From Pyropia haitanensis (lineage: Eukaryota > Rhodophyta > Bangiophyceae > Bangiales > Bangiaceae): DNA of 64,000 bases. Shown here piece after piece: positions 31,501 to 42,745 of this stretch. Each line of letters opens with the position of its first letter. Position 1 is the stretch's first letter. The position numbers were made by a program, and so were the translations under genes. Under the pieces are notes generated by a model that saw only the letters and a list, made by a program, of their open reading frames with translations, was not told the origin of the DNA and searched no databases. Location: positions 2,662,955 to 2,726,954 of the forward strand of contig SDUX01000005.1 in the NCBI GenBank assembly GCA_008729055.1. Reading direction: 5' to 3'.

Positions 31501-33418
31501 GCCACCATCGCCGAGGACGACACGTGGTGCGCCGTAGACGCATATCCACGTGTCTAGGAATGCGCGCACCACGGTTGGACCGAGCTTGTTGGGAATTGCG
31601 ACGCAGCGGGACAGCCGCGTCCCCAAGTCAATGAAGTGAGCGAAAGTGCCGAGCCCGCGAATACTGGCCAGGTCCATGGCCACCGTCTCGTTGAAACGGG
31701 ACGAGCGAGGAAGAGCGACAACAGGGTGGTGCGGAGCCGGTTCAGCAAGCTGACACGCGCGGCACTTGCTGACCGCCGCGGCCACCGCGGCGTGCAGTGC
31801 AGGGTCCGAGCACCCCGCAGTGTGCAGCATGTGGGACAGCCGGCCGGCTCCAGCATGCCCGTAGGTTCGGTGCAGCCGTTCTGCTACTGACGACAGGTTT
31901 GCCTGGCCGGGAACAATGGCCGGCGGAGGCGCCCGTGAGGAGCTGCCCGTAGTGGGCTCCACCGCGGCCGCCAGCGTGGAATGGGCGGGCGGCGCGCCTG
32001 GAGCCGTGCGAGGCAGCACAAGCAGCGTGAGGTGGCCGGCCTTGTTGACCCGGAGCGGCACCGTCACCCCGCTGTCCTTGAGGAAGATGGTGTTTGCCTC
32101 CAGGTCCAGCACCGCCCGTGCGCGCCGCAGTGATACCAGGCTTAACAGGAGGGGAAGATCTCCGGGCACGACATGCACACGAAGCTGGTAGCCACCCCCG
32201 CCGATACAGATGGGGAGGAACGCGACCGTCTTGCAGGCCTGGCCGACCCCGTCGCCAAAACGGAAGAGCACGTCGGCCGGCTCCACGCGACACGTGGCGC
32301 GCTCGTCGGGGTGAAGAGCGCCCTTGTAGGCGCGCACCCAGCGCTCACCGGCAACCGTCGCCGTTGCCCCTGGGTCAATGATGGCGTGCCCGGTAAGGCA
32401 GTCGGAGACGCAAACCATCGCGCTTCGTACGCTGCACGAGGTGAACAGGGCCCGCTCTTCCTGGGCCGCCACCTCGTCGACAGCAGTCTGGGGCTGACGC
32501 GACCGCGCGGGGCAGTCGCGGCGCAGGTGCCCGACCTCCTTGCAGTGCCAGCACTTAGGCTTGCTCGAGTCTGGCGTCTTGGCTGTCGTCCCGCAGGTCG
32601 GCGCGCGGCCTGCCGCGGCTACCAGGGCGCGGTGCTCCGCGACAGTCAGTGTGACCGAGGCAACAGAACCGGTGCCCGCCCACGCCTTCGCTCGCTGTCC
32701 GTGGAGCAGAGTCAGGGCCGCCTGCATCTCCCGGTATGTCACGACACCGCGTGTGAGCGCGTCAGCCTTCACCGTTGACATGACCACGGTGGCTTGGTCG
32801 TGCGTCAGGTTGGCCTGCTGCAGCACCTGGTGAGCAAGCAGCTCGTGGGGCACGCCCACCTCGGCTCGTTCGCACGCGTGGACGGCGCCGTCAAAACGAG
32901 TTAAGTACTCCTCCATGGAGCACTGCCCTCGACGGCACGAGTGGAGTTCCTGCATAGCAGTGTGCTTCTCATCCAGTCTCGACCCCCCGAAGCGCGAGTG
33001 CAGATGGGTCAGGAGAGACTCAGCGCCATCTGCCGAGTGCAGTACAGACGACTTGATGTTGTACCCTTCACGCTCAGCGTGGCCAGTGAGGGCCATGAGC
33101 AGAGCCCCCCCTTGCTTGGTGGAGGGAACCGACGTGACACCTAGCCACGTGCGGACCTTGCGGCGCCACGCCGTGAACCCGGTGGGCCCCGCCCACGCGG
33201 GCGCCTGCGTGAACGCCGAGCCAGAGAACGTAGACAGAATTGACGCCAAGTCGTTCAGTGCGCTAGTGGGAGTTGCGATGGCTGGAGAGGAATGATCCGG
33301 TGCAATGATATTTGGGCGACCAGCAGCGCTGGACTCAACCGAGTCCGCCTGACTGCGACAATCAGTACTGCCGTTACTTCCGCCACCGCCGCCCCCACCA
33401 CCACCGCCACCGCCGCCA

Positions 33419-33452
<34 letters not shown>

Positions 33453-34437
33453 CACCGCCGCCGCCACCGCCGCCGCCGCCGCGACCGTCACCGGTGCTGT
33501 TGCTTGGACCTGTGCTGCTGGAACTGCTGCCGCCGCCCCCGCCCGTGGGGCCGGGGGGCGGGACCTTCTTGTCCTGAGTATCCTTGGCGGGAGCGTTCTT
33601 GACCTCTGTGCCCGTGGTGCAGGCGTCATGGTCACCCAGGGCGTCCCCGTCGTTGTCGTCGTCCACGCCATTGGCAGGCGAGCCGTGGCCCGCCTCGGTC
33701 GGCTGACCGGGCGGCGGGCTTGCAGGCGGGACCGTCGTGGGCGCCGTTTGACGAGCCGGCAGGAAGGCGTCCAGCAGGCCTTGGGCGGCGGTGGCACCGG
33801 CCGGGCTTGCCGCCGACACGGGGGCCGGGTGCGCGATGGGTGCCTGGGCCACCGGCGGCGGCGAGCGGGAGCCGGAGCGATGGCGCGTCTGGGCCCGGGT
33901 CATCATCACGCGGGCCTGTACGGCTGGGTCAGCTGCGCGCTTAGCTGCGTCCGCCGCGAACGCCTTGGCGTACCAGCGCTGGCCAAGCGTCGAGTCCAAG
34001 GAAGCGCGGCGGGCTACGCGGCTGGCGATGGCTGCCTGGGAATCGCCCGCGTGGTCCCACGCCGTCATGCGCGCCATGCTCAACGCAAGGCGCGACTGGT
34101 CACCCGTCACATAGCGGCGCGACGATGACAGCCGAGGAGAGTGGGCAACCGCCCCGGCATCACCATCACCGGCATCTTGAGCAGCTCCGCCCGGTGACGG
34201 CGTGAGAACCGCTCCCTCCACGCGTGCCAGTGTGCCAGCGCCCACAGCAGGGCGCTCAGTGCCAACGGCCACATCAGCCAGCCCCTCTTCACCACCCAGG
34301 TCAATCGTGGCGGGCGCATCACCGGCCGGCGTGGCTGTAGCAACACGGACAGGCAGGGGGGGAAAGTCCGAAACATCCATATTGAACATTGCGGACAACC
34401 GGCGGCCTGCCAAACAGCGCAACAAGAACGCAGTCAT
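28525..34437 (-). CDS. gag-pol: Copia Gag-Pol polyprotein (1970 aa, intact)
   Basis: First ATG on the transcript side is at 34437; stop at 28525. N-terminal gag contains a poly-Gly tract (plus 33380-33485, about residues 317-350) and then the copia gag domain (TWLGVTSVPSTKQGGALLMAL, LHSRFGGSRLDEKHTAMQEL). A zinc knuckle CWHCKEVGHLRRDC follows at about residue 625. Protease active site reads AIIDPGATATV (about 684), with Pro where Ser/Thr is usual. Integrase: HRTYGHAGAGRLSHML to CRACQ, then AMDLASI, LGDGGGEF, SNGVCERHN (about 854-1008). RT: LSTRWVYTIKSPQ, WKLNKCAYGLTDAPRMWYK and VAVHVDDFLFSG (about 1599). RNase H: LFTDSSAVTI, FAAEAFALLHGL, VVTDSLGVYDAL. No stops or frame breaks: potentially autonomous. 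Confidence 0.95.
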
Positions 34438-34636
34438 GCTCGAGGAAGAATCGTGGTCGGCCCGACGAGGTCGACACACCCAGGGCGCTCGGGAGCCGCG
34501 CACGATGCGCCCCCCCGACAGCACCCAACACCCGCGGACACCCAAGACCAGCGGGAAAAAAACAGCACCCAGGGCAGCGCGCCCAAGCGGTACACAGCGA
34601 TAAGGAGACACCCAGCGCTCGAGGAGAAACAGACCC

Positions 34637-34653
34637 TACAGAGGAAGCTACCA
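34637..34653 (-). other. Copia primer-binding site
   Basis: TGGTAGCTTCCTCTG on the minus strand abuts the 5' LTR directly; the start fits a tRNA 3' end, probably initiator Met as in most copia elements. Confidence 0.55.
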
Positions 34654-34929
34654 TGTGGGAATAAAGGTCTGTATCTTCCTACCGACCCCGTCTGTCACCG
34701 TCCGCCCTCGGTGCGCCCGACTATGTACGGGGCCTGACCCCTCACTCCCACTCACTGCAGCGCCCCCCCCCCACACGGCCTCTCACAGGCAACTGTCTCT
34801 TGCGGGGCGGGGTGGTGCCGCTCGTCTGCCGCGGCGGTCGGTCGACCCGCTTCGTGGGCCGATCGTACTTGTCCGCGCCGCCGCATAACTCCACCGTGGA
34901 CTTGACCATTCTTGTCATGGCCACTCACA
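34654..34929 (-). repeat. 5' LTR of copia element
   Basis: 276 bp; flanked outside by GCATG. Confidence 0.95.
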
Positions 34930-34934
34930 GCATG

Positions 34935-36390
34935 TGCTGATGGATCGGGGGTGTCTGCGTGGTGGATCGGGTGATCTTCAGAGGGAGTGCGCCGGTGACT
35001 GAGCTGCCTCGCCATGATGTCGTGGCCGTACGTCCCGCTGGCGATCCTGACATGTGCCTCTTGGTGATCTTTTGTCTGCCTGACTTTGTTTCGTTTCTTT
35101 GAATTGTATTGCTTCAGGTGTGGTGTTCGACTACATGGCGCAGTGCGGCGGTACGTGGAGGTGGGCTGTTTGTGTTGGTCGTTTTGAGAGTCTGGTGCTT
35201 GGAACCTGGCAGTGAGGGATATGCCATTCTGTGGGGGTGCGCGGTGTATTGATTGGGGTGGGCATGACAACGTTCCTTGTCAAGTGATGTGCATCATCAT
35301 GGTGTCGGATCATCTTTTTTGGCACATGTCTGGCTCGTCTGTTTGCTGTACATGTGCTGATTACCCTGTTGCTCTGTATGTGTTTTGCTCGTCCGCGACG
35401 CTGTGTCTTGTACGTTCTTCCTGGGCTTTAGTTTTGCTCCGTGGTTGCCTCAGCCCTTCTGGTGTGAGTCTGCGTGCTCTATGTGTTTTGAGTACGGAGT
35501 GTTACGTGCAGTGTGTTGCATGCAGAGTGCGTTACGGTATGCGCTTCTTTGTTTGCGTCCTGGATCGCTTTTGCACGTGGGTGGCGTGGGGCGCCGCTGT
35601 CTTGGCTTGGGCCCCTGGCGCCGCGCTGATCTCTCGTTTACGTCTGACTCGTGTGGTGCTTGCTGCATGTGGTTGCGCTCGATCTGGAGGGCCTAACGTA
35701 GAGGCGGATTGGAGCCTCGCTTGTTTCATCGCCAGTCTGCCTCCTCGCACTGCCCACTGCGCTGCAGGCGCGTGCGGTGAAGCGCAGAGATGCGTCGCCA
35801 CGAACTGGGCCAGAAACACATCCTGGACGCGTCTATCTCGTTAGCGCAACTAATAAATCAAAGAATTAAATGGTCTAACTGCCCCATCCTGGGCGCATCG
35901 GTCGACAGGGATCCCACACGCATCCAATGTCCATCGAACCCCCGCCTGCATACGGTCAAACTGACGCATCGAGAATCGGCATCAGTTCCCGGTCTGGATG
36001 CCAAAAGACAGAATGGGGACAATGGGCGTCCTCCGCGGCAGCACCGCTCCGCCGCGGCTCCCCTCCACAACCACCGACACTGCCCCCCCGCATCCCCCTC
36101 CCCCTCGACACGGGCCCGCTGTCCACCCCCCGCCACCTCGTTATCACCGTGACGCCCGCGGCCGCCGACGTCACTGAGGGTGCCGCGGGTCCCCTCTGCC
36201 CTCCCCCCTCCGCCTCTTCTCCCCCCCCCCCCCCTTCCACCACCCCAACCGTTCTCCTACTCCCCGCCCCTATTGTCCCCCGCGCGGCGCCCCTTCCATC
36301 TTGGTGGTGGCGACCGCAACCTTCCCCCCACTCCCCCCCCCCCTCCCTCGCCCTCCCCGTCCCCTCCCCGGACCGGTGGAGCCCGCCACG
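34935..36390. other. AT-richer intergenic DNA, then Pro-rich leader of the DUF3429 gene
   Basis: 34935-35860 is markedly richer in T/G than its surroundings. The single plus frame there (35212-35844) is packed with Cys, Val and Trp and looks like non-coding TG-rich DNA. From 35930 plus frames become Pro/Ser-rich and lead into the ATG at 36391; they may be 5' UTR. Confidence 0.4.
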
Positions 36391-37727
36391 ATGCACGCCG
36401 CCGCGCGGGCGGCGCGAGCGGCGGCCGCCACCGCCGGCCGCCGCCCCCCTGGCCGCCATCACCACCCTGCCGGGACCGGCGCCCCGCGCGGCGGCGGCGG
36501 GGGCGGGCGTGCGGCGGCGGCGGGGCCGCCCCCTCCCGCCGCCGCCGCCGCCGCGTCCACCGCCGCGCCCGCCCCCGCCGGACAGGCGGGGGTGGCCACG
36601 GCGCCCGCGCGGGCGGGAGCGGGAGCGGGGGTGGCGCCCCTTCCGCCGCCTCCGCCCCCCCCTCCTTCTCCCCTGCCCCCCCCGAGGCCATCCCCACCAC
36701 TCCCCTGCTGCTCGGCGTGGCGGGCCTTATCCCCTTTGCGGTGGCTGCCGATGTGTCTCTTGGGGCCTCCCCCGCGGTCGCCGCCGCCGCCACCGCGGGG
36801 GGCATTGCGTACGGGGCCACCATCTTGTCATTTCTGGGGGGGGTCCACTGGGGGGTGGCCCTGTCCGCCCGCCCGCCCGCCGCGGCGGGTGCTGCGATGG
36901 GGGGGGCGACGGGGCGGGACGGTGCCGCCGCAGCCGCCGCCACTCCCACCCTCACCCCCACCCCCACCCCCACCCCCACCTCTTCCCCCATCCCCCCCTC
37001 CGCCGCCATTGTCACCGCCGGCGGCCCGTCTTACGTCTACTCGGTGTGCCCGCCTCTGGCGGCGGCCGCCGCGCTCGTATCCGGCGCGGGCGATGCGGCT
37101 GTGGCGGCGGCGCTTGCGGGGGGCATCGCCGCCGCCGGCGTGCACGACGCGGTGGTGTTTGGGGTGGGGCGGGGTGCCGGGCAGCACGGGGCTGGGGCGC
37201 AAGCGGGTTGGGGGGGGGAGGGAGGAGGGGGCGCCGGCACTGGCGGGGTCGGCGGCCCGGCCACCGCCACCGCCACAGCCGCCGCCGCCGCCGCCGACGC
37301 GGCCGCCACTGGCGTGGGCGTGGCGGTGGTGCCCGCGTGGTATGGGCGCCTGCGGGTGCTGCTTGGGGTGGGCGCGACGGCGGGGATGGCGGGGGTGGCG
37401 GCCGCCGCCGCGACGCGGGAGGAAGTGTGCGAGTGTGGGCAGGTGCACGGGCCAGACGGTGCGCCGCAGTCCACGTGGGTGGGGGGGGGGGGGTGGGTGC
37501 GGGCGGGCTGGGGGGGGGGGGGGGTGTGGGCCTGCGGAACGGGTGGGGGAGCGTGTGAGGGGGGGGGGAGGGCGCCCGTTTGCGCCGTGCGTGGGGCGGG
37601 TGGCCGTGCCAGCTCTGTGCGACGCCGCGTGGGGGCGGGGGTGAGGGGGGCGGTGGAGGGGCGGTGGGGTGTCCCGCCGCGGTGGGAGGGTGGGGCGGCG
37701 GCGAGCTTCCCGGGCGGCGGCGGATGA
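36391..37727 (+). CDS. DUF3429 / TMEM69-like multi-pass membrane protein with organelle-type leader
   Basis: ATG at 36391 opens MHAAARAARAAAATAGRR, an Ala/Arg-rich, acid-free start like a mitochondrial or plastid transit peptide. The frame moves by one in poly-C near 36650-36690. Then the family signature appears: TTPLLLGVAGLIPFAVAAD (first membrane segment), GGIAYGATILSFLGGVHWGV (second), SYVYSVCPPLAAAAALVSGA, GVHDAVVFG and VVPAWYGRLRVLLGVGATAG (last). The YGA-ILSFLGGVHWG and P-WYG-LR boxes are diagnostic of DUF3429. Low-complexity Ala/Thr/Pro and Gly loops separate the segments, making it longer than bacterial members. Function is unknown; an inner-membrane location is inferred. After ATREEVCECG (about 37440) the frame is G-rich filler, so the true 3' end may involve a splice. 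Confidence 0.75.
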
Positions 37728-37818
37728 CCCCGACTGGCGGGCGCTCGCTGGCCCAGGGGGGGCGGCGGTGTGCCCGGCGGGCGCTTTTGGGGGTCGGTGG
37801 CATCGTGTGTGGGTGCCT

Positions 37819-37869
37819 GTGAGTCCCCCCTCCCTTCGCACCTGACGCCCTTCCCTGTTGACCCTGCAG
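37819..37869 (+). other. Candidate 51-bp mini-intron
   Basis: GTGAGT at 37819, a branch-like cctgac, a pyrimidine-rich stretch and ctgcag ending at 37869: all canonical signals in 51 bp. Splicing fuses a frame ending LLGVGGIVCGC to DAFLGEGWDAASTVEGC, or in another frame makes an immediate stop. It may be the last intron of the DUF3429 gene or belong to a separate gene whose other exons I cannot identify. Confidence 0.4.
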
Positions 37870-38255
37870 TGATGCCTTTTTGGGGGAGGGGTGGGATGCC
37901 GCGTCCACGGTGGAGGGCTGCCGCGGGTCGCGCGTCTGGGGGGCGGCGTGGCCGATTGTGTGGAGGGGAGTGGACGCGACCAGCGGTGCCGGGGGTGCCC
38001 CTATCCGCGAGGTCCACCCGCCCGCGACTAATTTTTTTCGGTGTTGGTGCTGTGCCCGTGGCGCCCGCCCCCCAAGACCGCCCCGCAGCTGCCGCCGACG
38101 CGCAACGCAGCGGCCTTGCTGTCGGGCCTGGCCCACCAGCCCCGCGTGGTAGCCGGCCCCCCGCTCCGCCGCCCCCCCCCCCGGCCCACGCGCCCGCCAC
38201 CCCCCCGCCCACCATTTACGCCCCCCTCCCACTTCCCCCCCGCGTCGCCCCCCCG

Positions 38256-40153
38256 TCAGCTCCCATCCACCCCATACTCCCGTGTCCACTGGCGGTAGCG
38301 CCCGACCTCGGCGGGCCCCACACTCGCCTTGCCCGCCCGCAGCGCCGCCGCCACGTCCGCCGCGGTTACGGGCCGTACCACCAGCTGGTCCTCCCGCAGG
38401 TCTGCGACGCGCAGGCCGGGGACCGCCCGCGGGTCCCCCGCCTCGCATGGCACGTAGCGGCGGCGGCGGCGGGGCCACCCGCCCCCACCCCCCCCCCTGC
38501 CGCCGCCGTCAACGTCGCCGTCGGCGCCGCCGCCGCCGCCGCCGCCACCACCACCGCCACCGCCGTGCCCGTCGCGGGGCCCCGCGGGGCGCACCGCCGG
38601 CGCCCCCAGCACCTCCCGCAGCGGCGCCAGCGCCGCGTCCCGCACCGCCACCCCGATGTCCGCGCCCGACCAGCCCGAGGCGGCGGCGGCCAGGCGCGCC
38701 ACCTCCCGCCCCGACAGCCCCCCCTCCCCCAGGTGGGACGTGATGAGCGCCGCCCGCGCGGCCGCGTCGGGGAGGGGCACGTGGATGCGGATCTCAAAGC
38801 GGCGGCGAAGAGCCCCATCCAGCGCCCAAGGCACGTTGGTGGCCCCGACCACGAGCACCCGGTGCGACGCGCCCCGCCCGCACACATCCGCCGCCGCCTG
38901 CATCTGGAGGAGGAGCTCGGTGGTGACGCGGCGGCCAACGTCGGCGCCACCGCCGCCGCCGCCGCTGGGTCCCGCTCCTCCCCCTCCCCCACCTCCGCTG
39001 CCGCCTCCACCACCCCCCCCCCCTGGCGGTCCACCACCAGCGCATCCACCTCGTCCAAAAACAGGATGGACGGGGCGACGGCGGCGGCCTCTCGAAAAGC
39101 CCGCCGCACCCCCTTCTCCGCGTCGCCCACGTACTTGCTCATAACGTCCGCGGCCGAGACGGTAAGCAGCGGGAGCCCCACCTCGGCCGCCGCCGCCGCC
39201 ACCAGCGCCGTTTTGCCCGTCCCCGGTGGTCCATAAAGCAGCACCGCCGCCGTCGGCCGCACGCGGCGAGACGCGAAGTAGGCGGGGAAGCGGGAGGGGA
39301 GGGTGATGGCCTCAGCAAGCGCCGCCTTGGCCGCGCTCAGGCCGGCAATGTCCCCCCACCGGGTGGTGGGGGGTGGGGGGGGGTCCCCTTAGCCCGCTGC
39401 CGCCCCCGCGGGGAGGGGGGAGCAGGAGGGCCCGCCCGGGTGAGGCGGGGAGGGGGAGGGGGACGGGTGTCCCGCCGCCCCGCCGCGGCGGCAACTAGCG
39501 GCGGCCGCCCCCCGCAACCTCCTGCGTGTGGCGTGTGCCGGTGAGGGCCTGCCCCCGCCGGCCGCTCTGCGGGCGGCGTCAGCCGTCTTGCGGGGGGCGG
39601 CGCCAACTGCCGCTGGATGCCGGCAAAGCGGTCGATCATGGCCCCAATGATGGACCGCAGGTCGGGTCGGGGCGGACCGGGGGAGGGGGATCCCGTGGGG
39701 GCCGCCTCGAGTGTGGCGAGCAGCAGGGGGATGGCCGTCATGTACTCTGTAAGGAAGAGGGGAGGGGGGGGGGCACGGAATCAGCCGCGGTCGCCGCCCA
39801 TGACCGCGCCGCCTAGGGCCAAGACCAGCGACCACGAGAGGCCGTCGGTGCCATCAGTTCACACGCCGCCGCGAGTCCGCACGTCAGCGCCACATCCGTG
39901 GAGCACCGTACAGGTGAGGAGCATGAGGGAATAAGAAGAAGAATGCCAAAAGGTGCGGCACCTCCACAGGAAAAGAGCAAACAGCCCCACCGTCCGTACC
40001 GTCATAGGCCTGCCGTAGCAGCTCCCGTCGCTCCCGCGACCCGTGACACCGCTCGGCCAGTGCGTCTGCCCGCGACGCCGCGTCCGCGTGGCGAAGGCCC
40101 CGCGTCAGGTCTTCCCCACCCCGACCCGACCGGGTGCCACCGCGGCGATCCAT
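38256..40153 (-). CDS. VPS4: VPS4-type AAA ATPase (ESCRT-III disassembly)
   Basis: Hexameric AAA ATPase that remodels ESCRT-III in multivesicular-body sorting and membrane scission. Exon 1 runs 40153-40000, donor G|gtacgg. The intron is 39999-39747 (acceptor cttacag). Exon 2 from 39746 completes the MIT domain across the junction (LLRQAYDEYMTAIPLLLATL, IIGAMIDRFAGIQRQL). A second intron probably joins GGA G|gttgcg near 39526 to ctaag| at about 39387, in matching phase. Then RWGDIAGLSAAKAALAEA, Walker A YGPPGTGKT, Walker B SILFLDEVDAL, sensor VVGATNVPWALDG and arginine fingers RRRFEIRIHVPLP. The C-terminal part YVPCEAGDPRAV to YRQWTREYGVDGS is specific to VPS4. The frame must shift by one between DALVVDRQ and RRVTTELLLQMQ, in an 11-base homopolymer at 39012; probably an assembly error. 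A poly-Gly insert interrupts the C-terminal domain. An upstream non-MIT extension is open to about 40519. Confidence 0.9.
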
Positions 40154-40909
40154 GGCGAGGGAGGGGCGCCGCCGGGACTCCTCCCGGGGCGGGCGGCGGG
40201 AGCTGGAAGGACTGGTCGCTGCCTGGGTGGGAGGGGGGGCAGAAGCCGCGGTTGGCGGTCGATTCGAGGGGAAGGTGACGGCTGCGCCGCCGCCCACGTC
40301 GACGAATTGGATGGGAGCGGCAGCTGCGGCGGCCGCGGCGTGCGAAAGGGAAGCGGAGGTGAGAATATCGCCACGCGGCTGCCCGCAACGGCGGGGGCCG
40401 GCGCTGACGGGGGCCGCCGCCCACAAACGCGCGGAGCCCCCTGCCGGCCTCAAGAGGCGCGACCAAGCCCGACAGTCCTGGGCGGAGCGTGTGCGCGGTT
40501 CTTTGCTCATACTCGGCACTCGTGCCAGCAGGGACGGCGGCTCCTTGGCCCCAGGACGGCATCCTTGTCACCACCAACGGCGGACACGTTTGGAAAAAGC
40601 CGCCAATCACAATCTGCGGATGCGCCGCTGCAGACCGTGATCTGGGCGCTGTATGGCCCCGTGCGATACACGTGGGTAGTACAGCGCACGCGGCGGGTGG
40701 CCAATGCGATCTGCCGGATAGTCGTGAACTCCGGACAGGAGAGAGTCACGCGTCGGGCTCAAGATGAGAGGGGACCGAGACACGTGTGAGGGCGGACACG
40801 CAGATATGCACGGAGGCATTGGTTTCCCACTGTCCGGCCCGATGGCCGTGCGTCCGCGAGGCTGGTAAGCGCAGGCCGTGTGCACGTGTCACCTCTCCCA
40901 GACACTTGG

Positions 40910-42745
40910 TCGCTATGCCCGCCGGGGCGCCGTGCGCGGGCGGGAGCCAGCGCCTTCGCGGCCCATGCCTCCTTCCCGACGCCCCCCGCCCCACCTCCAC
41001 GCCCGAGGCGGCGGGCCGCACGGACCCAGACACACGGCCGGCCGTCCCTCCATTGCCGCCCTGGCGCCCCCCCGGCAGCGCGGCTTCTGCTCGAGCACTA
41101 CGTGCTGCTGCTGCTCTACCGGTTTGGTCCGCCCCCCGGTGAGGGACGGAAGGCTGCCCTCACCCCCCTCACCGGCTGGACGGCCGGAGCCGACCTTCCC
41201 CGCCTCCTGGGTCCCGCCGACGCGGCACGGGTGCTGCACCTGGCGGTGGCGGACGGGGCATCCCCCTCCCGTCGGCCCGCGCTGGTACACCGGGTGTGAC
41301 GGCGGCTGGCGGCTATCCCCGACGCCCACACTGCCGCGTCGTGCCTCTCCGTAGCCAATTGGGGCGACGGGGTCTGGCGACTGGTCGTCAGCAATGACGA
41401 GTGGCCGACCGCCGCGGAGGGCGGAGGCGCGGGTGCCACCACGGCGCGGGGGGAGGGGGGGGGCGGTGGGTGGGCCCCCGTGTACTGGTGGCCGACACCG
41501 GCCACAGTCGCGTCCCCGCGCGGCGGCGGCACGTGCCCCTGCGGGGCGCCCGCGGCGAGAGCATGGGACGCCCACGCCGCGGACGATTGGGAGGCGGCGC
41601 TGCTGGCGGCGTTTGTGGTCTCCTTTGGTCCCCGCCCGCCAGAGGAGGCGGTGGCTGACCTGGGTGCCCTCCGGTCCCAGCGCACCCTCCACACCCTCCA
41701 CGGGTGCCTGCACGGGGGTGCCGCGGCGTGTGCGCACGACCTAGGCTCCCTGTACGTCCGCCTGTGTGGGCGAGTGCGGGAGGCGGCGTTTGCACCCCGC
41801 GACCCGGTGCAGGGGGACGCGGCCGCCCTGGGGCGGATGGCCTTGGAGCTGGGGTGGGTGCCGGCCTTTCCGCCCAGCCCGCCGCCGTCGGGGGTAGCCA
41901 TCCGACTGCGGGCCTCGTCGCTGCGGATTCCGCCGCCATAGTCTCCGCCGCCGCCGCCGCCGCGGCCCCCGTCACCGCCGACTGCACACGTTGGGGGCGT
42001 CCGCGGGGGGGCGCGGCCGGCCTTGCCCTTTCGGGCCGACGCGGCGCAGCTGTACAATGCGCTGCTGGCGGCGCTGAGCTGGCGCCCGTCCCCGCGGCCG
42101 GCCGACGCGGCGTACGCCAACGCACGGTCCGCCTGGGCCCGCTCTGTGGACCTCTTTGAGCGGCTGGTGGCGGCGGCGGCGGCGGCGGCCGCGGCCACGG
42201 CGGCGGGGGGGAAGGGGGGGGGGGGAAGGGGAGGCGGGGGGGAGACCGCCGTCTGGGCGGCCGCTGGCGAGCGGCTGGTGGCTGTCCTCGGGCTCCACCG
42301 GCTGGCCCCAGAGGATGGGCGCCTGCTACGACGGGAGATGCTCGACGCTTTTGTCGCCGAGGCGAGGGTGCCGGTGGCCCCAGAAAGCCCGGGGCTGATA
42401 TGCGTTGTGAGCGCTCATGAGGGGGGGGGGCGGCAGGTGCCAACACATCGAGGGAGCCGAGATGACACTGCGTTTTTCGCGCTGAGCGGAGCGCTCACCG
42501 GGGTGGAATGGAGCGCGTGCCATCGAAAGCGTGCGCGCACAAAAAACGCGCCCCTCAAAAGCCCGCGGGCCTCAGAAAGCGCACGTCGCCGCCACCCACC
42601 GTGGACGGGGACCATCACGCATCCGTCCCAGTGTCGACCTCTTCACGACCGCGCTTCTTCCCCGCAAGCTTGGGAGGACTCGACGACTCCACCGAGGCAG
42701 CCCTCCCATCACTACCAGCGAGACCACCTTGTGCGAGTGAGCTGA
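40910..42745 (+). pseudogene. Unidentified gene, one frame with two in-frame stops
   Basis: A single plus frame is protein-like from about 41000 to about 42420: LLLEHYVLLLLYRFGPPPGE, DAARVLHLAVADGASPS, CLSVANWGDGVWRLVVSND, DWEAALLAAFVVSFGPRPPE, HDLGSLYVRLCGRVREAAF, ADAAQLYNALLAALSW, RSAWARSVDLFERLVAAA. It is broken by TGA at about 41298 and TAG at 41939. Both would be sense codons if C-to-T is reversed (CGA, CAG); alternatively they lie in unrecognised introns. The composition suggests a helical, soluble protein. No family recognised. The start is not defined, and the 3' end of the frame runs over the end of the convergent kinase-like gene, so the real end is likely near 42430. Confidence 0.45.

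Larger units (their letters stand above)
28097..34934 (-). mobile_element. Ty1/copia LTR retrotransposon, complete and intact
   Basis: Two 276-bp LTRs (28102-28377 and 34654-34929), both TGTGGGAATAAAGG ... GGCCACTCACA on the plus strand, and a perfect 5-bp target duplication GCATG (28097-28101, 34930-34934). The element reads on the minus strand, so the right LTR is 5'. One uninterrupted gag-pol frame has the Pseudoviridae order gag, protease, integrase, RT, RNase H. I found no LTR mismatch by eye. Confidence 0.96.

Noticed and set aside
35212..35844. 210-aa Cys/Val-rich ORF
   Set aside because: TG-rich non-coding DNA gives such Cys/Val/Trp frames; no domain and no conserved pattern.
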